A stretch of 64,000 nt of DNA from Notoacmeibacter marinus (GCF_002238045.1 NZ_NBYO01000001.1:434001-498000), one strand, 5' to 3'; numbered from the stretch's first letter, positions 15,592 to 23,776 are shown. Notes: a model not told the origin generated them from the letters alone. A program made the numbers and translations.

Positions 15592-16418
15592 CGGTCCTTG
15601 AAGCCTCGCCGGCAATCGGAACGGAAGTGCAGCTGTCATCCGAACCCGTCATCGAAACCCGTAACCTCGACCTCGTCTTTCAGACAGCCGATGCGCCGGT
15701 GCATGCGCTGTCGGACATCGACCTGACGATCGGAAAGGGGGAGTTCGTTTCGCTAATCGGCCCCTCGGGCTGCGGCAAGACGACGCTGCTGCGCGTCATC
15801 GCGGATCTTGAACAGCCGACCGGCGGCACGATCTCCGTCAACGGCATGACGCCGCACGAGGCGCGCGAAAACCGCGCCTATGGCTACGTCTTCCAGCATT
15901 CGGCGCTGTTTCCCTGGCGAACCATCGCCAAGAATATTGCCCTGCCACTGGAGGTGATGGGCATTGATAAGGCCGAGCGCGACCGCCGCGTCGAGGAGAA
16001 CCTCGCCCTCGTCGACCTGAAGGGCTTCGGCAGGAAATTTCCCTGGCAGCTTTCCGGCGGCATGCAGCAGCGCGCCTCCATTGCCCGCGCGCTCGCCGTC
16101 CAGCCCGACATGCTGCTGATGGACGAGCCCTTCGGCGCGCTGGACGAGATCGTCCGCGACCATCTCAATGAGCAGCTTCTGAAGCTCTGGGCGCGCACGA
16201 AAAAGACTGTCGTCTTCGTCACGCATTCCATTCCGGAGGCCGTTTTCCTCTCCACCCGCATCGTGGTGATGAGCCCCCGCCCCGGCCGCATTCACGAGAT
16301 CATCGATTGCGATCTCGGCGAGGATCGCCCGCTCGATATTCGCGAGACGCCGGAATTTCTTGCTATCGCCCAGCGCGTGCGCGACGGGCTCAGAGCCGGA
16401 CACGCCTATGATGAGTGA
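15588..16418 (+). CDS. ABC transporter ATP-binding protein, nitrate/sulfonate/pyrimidine-type
   Basis: A 276-residue ATPase of the SsuB/TauB/ThiZ-like group. Motifs: Walker A GPSGCGKTT, Q-loop in YVFQHSALFPW, signature LSGGMQQR, Walker B MLLMDEPFGALD, H-loop FVTHS. It would power the two permeases downstream. The ATG overlaps the DUF559 stop. An alternative start at 15552 would lie inside REP-like element R2. Clustering with pyrimidine-degrading genes and an NMT1/THI5-type binding protein suggests import of a pyrimidine or related heterocycle; the substrate is inferred. Confidence 0.9.
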   Translation: MTVLEASPAIGTEVQLSSEPVIETRNLDLVFQTADAPVHALSDIDLTIGKGEFVSLIGPSGCGKTTLLRVIADLEQPTGGTISVNGMTPHEARENRAYGYVFQHSALFPWRTIAKNIALPLEVMGIDKAERDRRVEENLALVDLKGFGRKFPWQLSGGMQQRASIARALAVQPDMLLMDEPFGALDEIVRDHLNEQLLKLWARTKKTVVFVTHSIPEAVFLSTRIVVMSPRPGRIHEIIDCDLGEDRPLDIRETPEFLAIAQRVRDGLRAGHAYDE

Positions 16419-16430
16419 TCCGCGCCAATC

Positions 16431-16478
16431 CTCCACCCTTGAGGGGGAGGTGGCCGCGAAGCGGCCGGAGGGGGTCGG
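16431..16478 (-). repeat. REP-like palindromic element, copy R3
   Basis: CTCCACCCTTGAGGGGGAGGT is followed by a GGCCGC-GAA-GCGGCC hairpin and GGAGGGGGTC. Orientation is as in R2. It lies just after the ATPase stop and opens the only long gap (204 bases) in an otherwise overlapping operon. Confidence 0.7.
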
Positions 16479-16507
16479 CGGCGAATGGCCCGGCCTGTCT
16501 TCGTTCT

Positions 16508-16524
16508 CGCTTCTGACAGAAGCG
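16508..16524. repeat. Perfect 8-bp palindrome between R3 and R4
   Basis: CGCTTCTG and CAGAAGCG flank a single A, with one more T/A pair outside. It sits midway between two oppositely oriented REP-like elements, forming a triple-hairpin intergenic structure in the ABC operon mRNA. Confidence 0.6.
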
Positions 16525-16544
16525 AACGCCGGATCACGTTCGAC

Positions 16545-16590
16545 AACCCCACCCGCCCCTTTCGGGGCACCCTCCCCTCAGGGGGGAGGG
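16545..16590 (+). repeat. REP-like palindromic element, copy R4 (forward)
   Basis: ACCCCACCC is followed by a GCCCC-TTT-CGGGGC hairpin and CCCTCCCCTCAGGGGGGAGGG. Orientation is as in R1, so R3 and R4 form a second inverted pair. It ends 33 bases before the ATG of the first permease gene. Confidence 0.7.
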
Positions 16591-16622
16591 AAAGGTGGCG
16601 CCTTCGCCCGGGAGCCGCGGCT

Positions 16623-17516
16623 ATGAGGCTCGGGGCGTTCGTCACCCTTTTGCGCGTGCGCGCGCTGCCCGTCATCGCAGTGCTGCTCGGCATTCTGGTC
16701 CTCTGGTATCTCGGCGCGGTGTGGCTGAACGCGGCCTTCGCCTACGATGCCGCGGCGCGCAGCGGCACCGAGCTTTCCTTCTCCGAAATGATCGCCCAGA
16801 CCATGAGCCAGAAGCGGCCGGTGCTGCCCGCGCCGCATCAGGTCGCCGCCGAGATGTGGAAGACGATCGTCGAGATCGCGCCGACCTCCAAGCGCAGCCT
16901 GCTCTACCATTCCGGCATCACGCTCTCTTCCACCCTGCTCGGCTTCGTGCTCGGCACGGCGCTCGGCATCGCGCTCGCCATCGGCATCGTCCATTCGCGC
17001 GTCCTCGACCGCAGCCTGATGCCGTGGATCATCACGTCGCAGACCATCCCGATCCTAGCCATCGCGCCGATGATCATCGTTATCTTCGCCAGCCAGGGCA
17101 TTACCGGGCTGCTGCCCAAGGCGTTCATCTCGATGTATCTGTCGTTCTTTCCCGTGGCCGTCGGCATGGTGAAGGGGCTGCGCTCGCCGGACGCGATGCA
17201 TCTGGACCTCATGCGCACCTACAGTTCCAGCAAGCTGCAAACCCTTCTGAAGCTGCGCCTGCCCGCCGCCATGCCGTTCCTGTTCGCCTCCATGAAGGTG
17301 GGCGTTGCGATCAGCCTGGTCGGGGCGATCATCGGCGAACTGCCGACCGGCGCGGTGGCCGGGCTCGGCGCCCGCCTCCTCGCCGGCTCCTATTACGGCC
17401 AGACGGTGCAGATCTGGAGCGCGCTGATGACCGCCGCAATCCTCGCGGCCGTTCTCGTGATCCTGATCGACATCGCATCGCGCGCGGTCACGGCTCGGAT
17501 GGGAGCGCGGCCATGA
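16623..17516 (+). CDS. ABC transporter permease (first of two), SsuC/TauC-type
   Basis: A 297-residue inner-membrane permease with a binding-protein-dependent transport domain. An N-terminal helix (about residues 12-32) is followed by an external segment and about five helices. The cytoplasmic ATPase-contact loop with the pattern LKLRLPAAMPFLFASMKVG lies near 218-236. The ATG at 16623 was chosen because upstream in-frame codons fall inside the REP-like elements. Its stop overlaps the next permease start (ATGA). Together the two permeases should form a heterodimeric channel. Confidence 0.9.
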   Translation: MRLGAFVTLLRVRALPVIAVLLGILVLWYLGAVWLNAAFAYDAAARSGTELSFSEMIAQTMSQKRPVLPAPHQVAAEMWKTIVEIAPTSKRSLLYHSGITLSSTLLGFVLGTALGIALAIGIVHSRVLDRSLMPWIITSQTIPILAIAPMIIVIFASQGITGLLPKAFISMYLSFFPVAVGMVKGLRSPDAMHLDLMRTYSSSKLQTLLKLRLPAAMPFLFASMKVGVAISLVGAIIGELPTGAVAGLGARLLAGSYYGQTVQIWSALMTAAILAAVLVILIDIASRAVTARMGARP

Positions 17517-18382
17517 GCGCGACCGCAATCCTCTGGACCGGACTGCTCGTCTGGGCGCTGACCTTCGCGGCCAATATGAGCCTCTCGCGCATCGAGGCGA
17601 AGGGCGGGGTGCGGCGGTCGATCAATCTCCTGATCCCGATCCTGTTCGGCATCGGCCTCCTGGCGCTCTGGGAAGGGCTGACGCGCGGACTCGGCGTGCC
17701 CACCGTCATCCTGCCGCCGCCCAGCATGATCTGGGACCAGATCACCTCGTCCGTGCCGATCCTGTGGGCCGATTTCAAGCAGACCTATCTGAAAGCGGTT
17801 CTCGCCGGCTATGCGATGGGCTGCGGCGCGGGGTTCGTCGTCGCCATCCTCGTGGACCGTTCGCCGTTCCTGCGCGCCGGCCTCCTGCCCGTTGGCAATC
17901 TGGTCTCGGCCCTGCCGATCATCGGCATCGCGCCGATCATGGTCATGTGGTTCGGCTTCGACTGGCCGTCCAAGGCGGCGGTCGTCGTCGTCATGACCTT
18001 CTTTCCGATGCTGGTGAACACGCTGGCCGGACTGACGGCGGCGGGGCGCATGGAGCGCGACCTGATGGCGACCTATGCCGCCTCCTACTGGCAGACGCTG
18101 TTCTCGCTGCGCCTGCCGGCGGCCATGCCGTTCATCTTCAACGCGCTGAAGATCAATTCCACGCTGGCGCTGATCGGCGCCATCGTCGCCGAATTCTTCG
18201 GCACGCCCATTGTCGGCATGGGGTTCCGCATCTCCACGGAGGTCGGGCGCATGAATGTCGACATGGTCTGGGCGGAGATTTTCGTTGCCGCCATCGCCGG
18301 ATCGCTATCCTATGGATTACTGGCGCTCGCCGAGCGGGCGGTGACATTCTGGCATCCCTCCAACCGTCGGGCGCGCGCATGA
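17513..18382 (+). CDS. ABC transporter permease (second of two), SsuC/TauC-type
   Basis: A 289-residue integral membrane protein homologous to the preceding permease. It has about six hydrophobic helices, and the ATPase-docking segment LRLPAAMPFIFNALKI lies at about 197-212, closely matching the equivalent loop in its partner. The ATG overlaps the upstream stop. Two non-identical permeases with one ATPase and one NMT1/THI5-type binding protein is an arrangement seen in pyrimidine and thiamine-precursor importers. The binding-protein gene follows 68 bases later. Confidence 0.9.
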   Translation: MSATAILWTGLLVWALTFAANMSLSRIEAKGGVRRSINLLIPILFGIGLLALWEGLTRGLGVPTVILPPPSMIWDQITSSVPILWADFKQTYLKAVLAGYAMGCGAGFVVAILVDRSPFLRAGLLPVGNLVSALPIIGIAPIMVMWFGFDWPSKAAVVVVMTFFPMLVNTLAGLTAAGRMERDLMATYAASYWQTLFSLRLPAAMPFIFNALKINSTLALIGAIVAEFFGTPIVGMGFRISTEVGRMNVDMVWAEIFVAAIAGSLSYGLLALAERAVTFWHPSNRRARA

Positions 18383-18450
18383 CGGGATCGGAGCAATAGG
18401 GCGAGCGGCGGGCCTGCAACCGGCGCATGGAACGACAAGAACAGGAGCGC

Positions 18451-19467
18451 ATGATGAAGACGACTTTCGCCACGCTGGCCCTTTCGGCCACCATCGCCCT
18501 CGGCGCGGGCCACTCCGCCCTCGCCCAGGATATGGACCAGCTGACGCTGCAGCTGAAATGGGTGACGCAGGGCCAGTTCGCCGGCTACTACGTCGCCAAG
18601 GACAAGGGCTTTTACGAAGCCGTCAATCTGGACGTCGAGATCAAGCCGGGCGGCCCCGACATCGCGCCGCCCCAGGTGATTGCGGGCGGCGGGGCGGATG
18701 TCGTCGTCGACTGGATGCCGTCGGCTCTGGCCAGCCGCGAAAAGGGTGTGGCGCTCGTCAATATCGCCCAGCCCTTCAAGCGTTCCGGCATGATGCTGAC
18801 CTGCAGGAAGGAAACCGGAATCGAGAGCCCGGACGACTTCAAGGGCAAGACGCTCGGCGTCTGGTTCTTCGGCAATGAATATCCGTTCCTCGCCTGGATG
18901 AGCAAGCTCGGCATCCCGACCGAAGGCGGCGAAGAGGGTGTCGAAGTGCTGAAGCAGGGCTTCAATGTCGACCCGCTGATCCAGAAGCAGGCCGACTGCA
19001 TCTCCACCATGACCTATAATGAGTACTGGCAGGTGATCGACGCCGGCTACACCGAGGACGATCTGGTCGTCTTCAACTATACCGACCAGGGCGTCGCGAC
19101 GCTGGAAGACGGGCTCTACGTGCTGGAGGAAGACCTCGCCGATCCGGCGATGGTGGACAAATATGCCCGCTTCGTTGCCGCCTCGATGAAGGGCTGGGAG
19201 TATGCCCGCGGGAACCCCGACGAGGCCGCCGAAATCGTTCTGGAAAACGACGCCACCGGCGCCCAGACCGAAGAGCACCAGAAGCGGATGGTTGGCGAGA
19301 TCAACAAGCTGACGGAAGGCTCGGACGGCACGCTCGATGTGGCGGCCGCCGAAAGCACGGTCGAAACGCTTCTGTCCGGCGGTTCGGACCCGGTCATCAC
19401 CAAAGCGCCGGAAGGCGCCTGGACGGATGTTGTCACCGAAAAGGCCAAAGAGGTCGAAATGAAGTGA
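18451..19467 (+). CDS. ABC transporter substrate-binding protein, NMT1/THI5-like
   Basis: A 338-residue periplasmic binding protein with a signal peptide (about residues 1-28, cleavage near ALAQ-DM). The mature protein opens with LTLQLKWVTQGQFAGYYVAKDKG, the hallmark of NMT1/THI5-like proteins, whose relatives bind hydroxymethylpyrimidine precursors and other pyrimidine-like ligands. GGGADVVVDW and NYTDQGV segments follow. A strong AGGAG lies before the tandem ATGs (18451, 18454). It ends the importer operon and is followed by a hairpin terminator. A pyrimidine or dihydropyrimidine ligand fits the context but is unproven. Confidence 0.9.
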   Translation: MMKTTFATLALSATIALGAGHSALAQDMDQLTLQLKWVTQGQFAGYYVAKDKGFYEAVNLDVEIKPGGPDIAPPQVIAGGGADVVVDWMPSALASREKGVALVNIAQPFKRSGMMLTCRKETGIESPDDFKGKTLGVWFFGNEYPFLAWMSKLGIPTEGGEEGVEVLKQGFNVDPLIQKQADCISTMTYNEYWQVIDAGYTEDDLVVFNYTDQGVATLEDGLYVLEEDLADPAMVDKYARFVAASMKGWEYARGNPDEAAEIVLENDATGAQTEEHQKRMVGEINKLTEGSDGTLDVAAAESTVETLLSGGSDPVITKAPEGAWTDVVTEKAKEVEMK

Positions 19468-19510
19468 GCCATCGCCGGTGAGCGGACACGCTCATGGCAG
19501 CCATGCTGAA

Positions 19511-19541
19511 GGGAGGCGGGTCCGGTGGGCCCGCCTCTTTC
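19511..19541 (+). terminator. Intrinsic terminator after the ABC importer operon
   Basis: GAGGCGGG (19513-19520) pairs with CCCGCCTC (19530-19537) and is followed by TTTC. It lies 45 bases after the binding-protein stop and before the tRNA gene. Confidence 0.7.
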
Positions 19542-19656
19542 GTGACGGCGATGAAATTTCTTGCCGCCAGCGCTTGCAAAGCGGAGCGAGCGGCTTTAGG
19601 TAGCCGCTCACGGCAGCGCTGGCGACGCCCGCTGCCCTTTGCCTTTATTGGCATGC

Positions 19657-19733
19657 GCGCTCGTAGCTCAGCTGGATAGAGCACCAGACTACGAATCTGG
19701 GGGTCGGGAGTTCGAATCTTCCCGAGCGCGCCA
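19657..19733 (+). tRNA. tRNA-Arg (anticodon ACG)
   Basis: A full cloverleaf of 77 bases including an encoded CCA. The acceptor stem GCGCTCG pairs with CGAGCGC. The anticodon stem CCAGA/TCTGG encloses loop CTACGAA with anticodon ACG (read as ICG after deamination, for CGU/CGC/CGA codons). The T-loop is TTCGAAT. It is flanked upstream by the importer operon and downstream by convergent minus-strand genes; no attachment-site duplication was seen nearby. Confidence 0.97.
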
Positions 19734-19851
19734 TTTTTCACAAGATCGATTAACGGTTCCGCTTCGCCCTGTATTGGCAGTCGCCATTCTTCCTTCGTTC
19801 CAATCGCTTGTTGAATCCTTACCGGTGCGTCCACATTCGCTTCCTAGTAGA

Positions 19852-19877
19852 CAGCGGAGCCCTTGCGGGCCCCGCTG
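19852..19877 (-). terminator. Possible terminator hairpin downstream of the small lipoprotein gene
   Basis: CAGCGGAGCCC (19852-19862) and GGGCCCCGCTG (19867-19877) form an 11-pair stem with one mismatch and a 4-base loop, about 60 bases beyond the lipoprotein stop on the minus strand. No clear T-run follows. Confidence 0.4.
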
Positions 19878-19938
19878 CAAGTATTGCCATCAATGCAGGC
19901 CCCAAGCGAGATTCGATATCGCGGGGACCGATAATCCG

Positions 19939-20058
19939 TCAGCCCATGGAGGCTGGCGGGGCCGGCGGCGGCGCGTCGCCGCCCTGCGGATTGCAGGCCG
20001 CGACACCAGCCGCCAGGACCAGTATGGCTGCCGCCGATGCAAATCGTCGTAGTTGCAT
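19939..20058 (-). CDS. Very small lipoprotein, unknown function
   Basis: A 39-residue peptide with a basic N-terminus (MQLRRF), a hydrophobic stretch and the lipobox LAAGVAAC, giving lipidation at Cys about 24. Only ~16 residues (Gly/Pro-rich, NPQGGDAPPPAPP) remain after processing. A purine-rich GGAAGGGAA ribosome site precedes the ATG. Short Pro-rich lipoproteins of this type are common and uncharacterised. It is followed by the EF-hand gene upstream on the same strand. Confidence 0.6.
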   Translation of the reverse strand: MQLRRFASAAAILVLAAGVAACNPQGGDAPPPAPPASMG

Positions 20059-20218
20059 TCCAATTCCCTTCCATTGCCTTTTTGGCGAGATGAAAGACGG
20101 CCTCCGGCGATCCAATCGCGAATGCCGAAAATGGGGGCATGGCACCTGCCAGTCCGTTCCAGCCAGCAAGCATTGACATTTTCGGATCGCCGTCACGCCG
20201 GAGACCGCCAACCGTGCG

Positions 20219-20455
20219 TTACTTCGGCATCAGGGGCGATGCTTCGAACTCTTCGCGCGAGAGAGTGCCGCTGCCATCGGTGTCGTACTGCGCCATGGCT
20301 TCCGGCGTCATGTCGGGCGCGATGGCGGCGACCTCGGCGGCGCTGAGATCGCCGCTGCCGTCCACATCCGCGGCGGTAAAGACATCCTGAGCGAACGCGG
20401 CAGGCACCGCCAGAAAGGCGGTCGTAGCGACAATGCTTGCGAATTTCTTCATCAT
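20219..20455 (-). CDS. Exported EF-hand calcium-binding protein
   Basis: A 78-residue protein with a signal peptide (about residues 1-22, ending AAFAQD) and two EF-hand loops, DVDGSGDLSAAE and DTDGSGTLSREE, each with the Asp/Asp/Asp-or-Ser/Glu ligands intact. A periplasmic or secreted Ca2+-binding role is likely; the partner is unknown. The ATG at 20455 follows a GGAGACAAATC leader. It is monocistronic or paired with the small lipoprotein downstream. Confidence 0.85.
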   Translation of the reverse strand: MMKKFASIVATTAFLAVPAAFAQDVFTAADVDGSGDLSAAEVAAIAPDMTPEAMAQYDTDGSGTLSREEFEASPLMPK

Positions 20456-20983
20456 GATTTGTCTCCTTCGGTTGATCGTTCAAACTAAATGAAAGAATAC
20501 AATTCTTTCTCACCCCAATAGCTAACAATAGTTGGCAAAATGAGGTTTTATAACTTGAACGAATAAAACGCTAGACTTGATTCGCGGCTGGAATTTGTCT
20601 CAAAAAGGATGAATCTGCGGTCATTTCTGTCCGAATACTGTAATGTTTCGTGATCGATTTTTCGAAAACACTGCGGCTGGATGCGTTCATCAACGTTGCG
20701 CAATTCGTCGCCACTGCCAGGTTTTGGGCGGCCTGGAACCTGTCCCTTCGACGCATAGCGTCATGAAACAGCGTCGCCTCATTGATCGGATGAACGACGC
20801 AATTGCCTCGCGGAGAGTCAAATTTTGGCCATACTGCTTCAACGTCTTCGCAATCATTTGGGCGCGACCGCGCGATCAGGTGCTCTCGTCACGGGAGCGC
20901 CTCGAATGATGACCACCGCTTTTCTCTTGTCTTGCCCGTCCTTCGCCGGATAAAACGCAGGTGCGGTCGCTGATGGCCGCATC
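20456..20983. other. 528-bp AT-richer intergenic region without a supported gene
   Basis: Lies between the EF-hand gene (leftward) and the FMN riboswitch (rightward). It is visibly AT-richer than its surroundings. Short open frames occur on both strands, but none has a good ribosome site, domain or codon pattern. It should contain the promoters of both flanking units. Confidence 0.6.
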
Positions 20984-21124
20984 GTTCTCAGGGCGGGGCG
21001 AAATTCCCCACCGGCGGTAAGCAGGCTCGCCTGCAAGCCCGCGAGCGCCCCTGCCACCCGGCGGGGGGTCAGCAGATCTGGTGCAACTCCAGAGCCGACG
21101 GTCACAGTCCGGATGGAAGAGAAC
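20984..21124 (+). ncRNA. FMN riboswitch (RFN element)
   Basis: The closing helix P1 is GTTCTC (20984-20989) with GAGAAC (21119-21124). Conserved RFN segments are present: AGGGCGGGGCGAAATTCCCCACCGGCGGTA at the 5' side (20990-21020), GCCCGCGAGCGC, then GGTCAGCAGATCTGG...TCCAGAGCCGACGG and CAGTCCGGATG. It controls the ribN-type riboflavin transporter gene that starts 86 bases later, and FMN binding should lower expression. Confidence 0.95.
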
Positions 21125-21162
21125 GGGAAAGTGGCGTGGCGGGCCGAAAGGTTCGCGCGCGC

Positions 21163-21208
21163 CGTTGTCCTGTCTGCCTTGGGTTATGAGCGCTGATAAA
21201 GGACAACG
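21163..21208 (+). promoter_or_regulatory. Candidate Shine-Dalgarno-sequestering helix of the FMN riboswitch
   Basis: CGTTGTCCT (21163-21171) is perfectly complementary to AGGACAACG (21200-21208), which contains the AGGA ribosome site of ribN. Pairing would hide the site, suggesting translational control. No T-run terminator is seen between aptamer and gene. Confidence 0.6.
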
Positions 21209-21210
21209 CC

Positions 21211-22107
21211 ATGACTCGCCTGCTTTCCCGCCTCGACCCGGCCATTGCCGGCCCCCTTCTCATCATCCTTGCCGGCGCGCTTTTCGCCCTCGTCAACACG
21301 CTGCTGCAATATGGCGCGATGGTGCAGGGCATCGCGCCGTCGCGGCTGGCCTTCTGGCAATATCTGATCGCTTTCCTCTGCACTGTGCCGCTACTGTTCG
21401 GCAAAGGCCGGAGCGTCCTTCGGACACAGCAATTGCCGATGCATGTTCTGCGCGTCGCGACGGCGGCGGCAGGCGTTCAGCTCTGGGCGATGAGCCTTGC
21501 CCATGTGCCGATCTGGCAGGCCATTGCGCTGATCATGCTGTCGCCCTTCTTCGTCACGCTTGGCGCGCATCTTTTCCTGAAAGAAGTCGCGACGCTGGAA
21601 CGCTGGGCGGCCGTCACGGTCGGCTTCGCCGGCGGCATGATCATCCTGGCGCCTTGGTCGGACGGGTTCAGCGCCTACGCGCTCTATCCAGTCGGCGCAG
21701 CCCTGCTCTGGGCAATTTCATCGCTTCTGACCAAGCGGATGACGAGGACGGAGAACGCCAGGACGCTGACGGTCTATCTGCTGCTTCTGCTGACCCCGCT
21801 CAACGGGCTTATCGCCTTTCGAGACGGGTTGGCGCTGGATACCGGTTCGGCGGGGCTCATTCTGTTCGCCGCCGGGGTTCTGACGGCCCTGGCGCAATAC
21901 GCACTGGCGCGTTCCTACAGCATAGCGGACGCGGCCTATCTGCAACCGTTCGACCATGTGAAGCTGCCGCTCAATGTCGGCCTCGGCCTGGCCGCTTTCG
22001 GCTTCGTGCCGCCGGGTTCCATGTGGGTCGGTTCGCTTCTGATCGTCGGCGCGTCATTCTTCCTGCTGCAACGCGAGGCAAAGCTCGACGCAATCAAAGC
22101 CGACTAA
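21211..22107 (+). CDS. ribN: EamA/DMT-family riboflavin transporter RibN
   Basis: A 298-residue inner-membrane protein with about ten transmembrane helices in two EamA repeats. It resembles the RibN riboflavin importers of rhizobia (established family), which are also governed by an FMN riboswitch, as here. Its N-terminus LLIILAGALFALVNTLLQ and the QLWAMSLAHVPIWQA segment fit the family. An AAAGGA ribosome site lies 7-8 bases before the ATG and can pair with an upstream sequence. Its 3' end overlaps the convergent histidine kinase gene by 4 bases. Confidence 0.9.
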   Translation: MTRLLSRLDPAIAGPLLIILAGALFALVNTLLQYGAMVQGIAPSRLAFWQYLIAFLCTVPLLFGKGRSVLRTQQLPMHVLRVATAAAGVQLWAMSLAHVPIWQAIALIMLSPFFVTLGAHLFLKEVATLERWAAVTVGFAGGMIILAPWSDGFSAYALYPVGAALLWAISSLLTKRMTRTENARTLTVYLLLLLTPLNGLIAFRDGLALDTGSAGLILFAAGVLTALAQYALARSYSIADAAYLQPFDHVKLPLNVGLGLAAFGFVPPGSMWVGSLLIVGASFFLLQREAKLDAIKAD

Positions 22108-23750
22108 GACGTGGCGCGGTCGACCGATCCATCCGGACGACCCTCCCGGCGTGCCTGGAGCTGAATGGGCGCGTCCGGCAGTTCAATGCGGAAGCAAGTG
22201 TAGCCGCCACGGCTTTCGACCAGTTCCAGCTGGCCGCCATGGGCGCGCACAAGCTCATGTGCGATGGCGAGACCCAGACCGGTGCCGCCCGTTCGCGCGG
22301 AGCCGTGAAAGGCGGTGAAGAGGTTTTCGAGCGCCTTTCGCGGCAGGCCCGGCCCCGTGTCGGATATGGCGATGAAGGCAACGGCGCCCTCACGGCGCGC
22401 CGAAACGGTGAGGCGGCGGACGAGCCCGGGTCGGTCGGCTTCGTTCGACATGGCCTGCAATGCGTTACGACACAGATTGTTGATGATGCGGAAGAGCTGT
22501 TCGGCATCGGCGTCGACCTCGAAAACGGGGGCGATCTCGTTGCGGAACTCGACCGATTCGGCCTCGATCTCGGCGACATGGCGGACCTCCTCCACCAAAG
22601 CGTGCAGGTTGAGGCGACGACGATCCGGCGCGCGCTCGCGCGTCTTGCCATATTCCAGGATATTGGTGGTGTAGGCGATCGCTCGGTCCATGGTTTCCAC
22701 CAGACGCGGTCCGAATTTCTGCACCATGGGATCGGACGAACGCTCCAGCCGCTCCGTCAGGATCTGCGCCACCGTCAGAATGTTGCGCATGTCGTGGTTG
22801 ATCTTGGAGACCGCCAGCCCGAGATCGGCCAGACGGCGCTGCTGCGCCAGCGCGTCCGTCAGGCGAAGCTGCATGGCATTCAACTGATCCTCCGCCACGC
22901 CGATCTCATCGTCGCGGCCGCTCGGTTTGAGAACCCGCGAACGGTCGTCCGGATCCTCGCTATAGGCGATCATCGATTTCGTCATGCGGCGGATCGGCGC
23001 GATGAAAAGGCGCATGATCACAAAGAAGACCATGCTGGCCGTAATCGCGGAAACCAACAGAGACAGAAGCGCGATATTGCGCGAATAGGTGATGAGTCCG
23101 TCGCGCAACGGCCCCTCCGGCACGACAATTTCGTATGTCTTGCTGCGGTCGCCATCGACCGTGCCGTAAACGCGCAGAATACGTTCACTGTCGGATAAGA
23201 GCGTCTTGAGCGTTTCGGGAATGGCGGCGATTGGCCGACGCGCTTCCTTCATATCGATGGATGCATCGACCGTCAGCATTTCGTCGGGGCCTGCAATTAC
23301 CCGGCTGATGGTGTCGTCATGCACGGCGATGAAGCGAACGCCCGTATCGCGCAGGATGCGCTCGCGCGAGCTGTCGGTGACCGGGCCCTCGGCGGTTTCG
23401 AGCAGGACCCGGCCGGCCGCAGCGGCAGCGCTCAGCTTGTCGCCCAGCCAATTGGCGCGGAAATTGGCGGCTGATGGCGGAAAGATCAGGATTTCCGCCA
23501 GTAGCACGAAACCGGCGGTGAAGAGGAGCAACTTGCCCGATAGCGCGCGGCTGAGTGGAACCTGCGCCGCAGCGGACAGGTTCGCCGCCTTGCGTTTCGG
23601 CTCGCCGCGCGCCGGCGATGACGTATCGCGATCCGGGCCAGCGGAGACCTCGGCGTCCACAGAACGCGATCCTGTTGCCGGAGCCTCTCCCGCCTGCGCC
23701 AATTCGTCTGGCCGCGGTTCGCGCATTGCTTCGTGCCGGTCGTCCATCAT
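22104..23750 (-). CDS. Membrane sensor histidine kinase with HAMP domain
   Basis: A 548-residue protein. A charged cytoplasmic N-terminal tail (~70 residues) is followed by TM1 (about 72-90), an extracytoplasmic sensor region (about 95-222), TM2 (about 226-247), a HAMP domain (about 248-300), a dimerisation/phosphoacceptor helix with KINHDMRNILT (His about 319), and an ATPase domain. The ATPase domain shows an N-box (NNLCRNALQA), G1 (DTGPGLP) and G2 (GGTGLGL). No response regulator gene is adjacent, so it is an orphan here. ATGs at 23750 and 23747 are both possible. The signal is unknown. Confidence 0.9.
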   Translation of the reverse strand: MMDDRHEAMREPRPDELAQAGEAPATGSRSVDAEVSAGPDRDTSSPARGEPKRKAANLSAAAQVPLSRALSGKLLLFTAGFVLLAEILIFPPSAANFRANWLGDKLSAAAAAGRVLLETAEGPVTDSSRERILRDTGVRFIAVHDDTISRVIAGPDEMLTVDASIDMKEARRPIAAIPETLKTLLSDSERILRVYGTVDGDRSKTYEIVVPEGPLRDGLITYSRNIALLSLLVSAITASMVFFVIMRLFIAPIRRMTKSMIAYSEDPDDRSRVLKPSGRDDEIGVAEDQLNAMQLRLTDALAQQRRLADLGLAVSKINHDMRNILTVAQILTERLERSSDPMVQKFGPRLVETMDRAIAYTTNILEYGKTRERAPDRRRLNLHALVEEVRHVAEIEAESVEFRNEIAPVFEVDADAEQLFRIINNLCRNALQAMSNEADRPGLVRRLTVSARREGAVAFIAISDTGPGLPRKALENLFTAFHGSARTGGTGLGLAIAHELVRAHGGQLELVESRGGYTCFRIELPDAPIQLQARREGRPDGSVDRATS

Positions 23751-23776
23751 CCCTCACATCGGACGTTCCGGTCAGT

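Noticed and set aside
19433-19834. Minus-strand frame of 133 codons across the tRNA-Arg gene
   Set aside because: Its middle part (KIRTPDPQIRSLVLYPAELRA-like) is the familiar false translation of an antisense tRNA; the tRNA explains the sequence.
20643-20909. Possible small gene or LysR remnant (LRLDAFINVAQF-like words in one frame)
   Set aside because: Only a few residues resemble a LysR N-terminus, the frame soon stops, and no further helix-turn-helix pattern follows.
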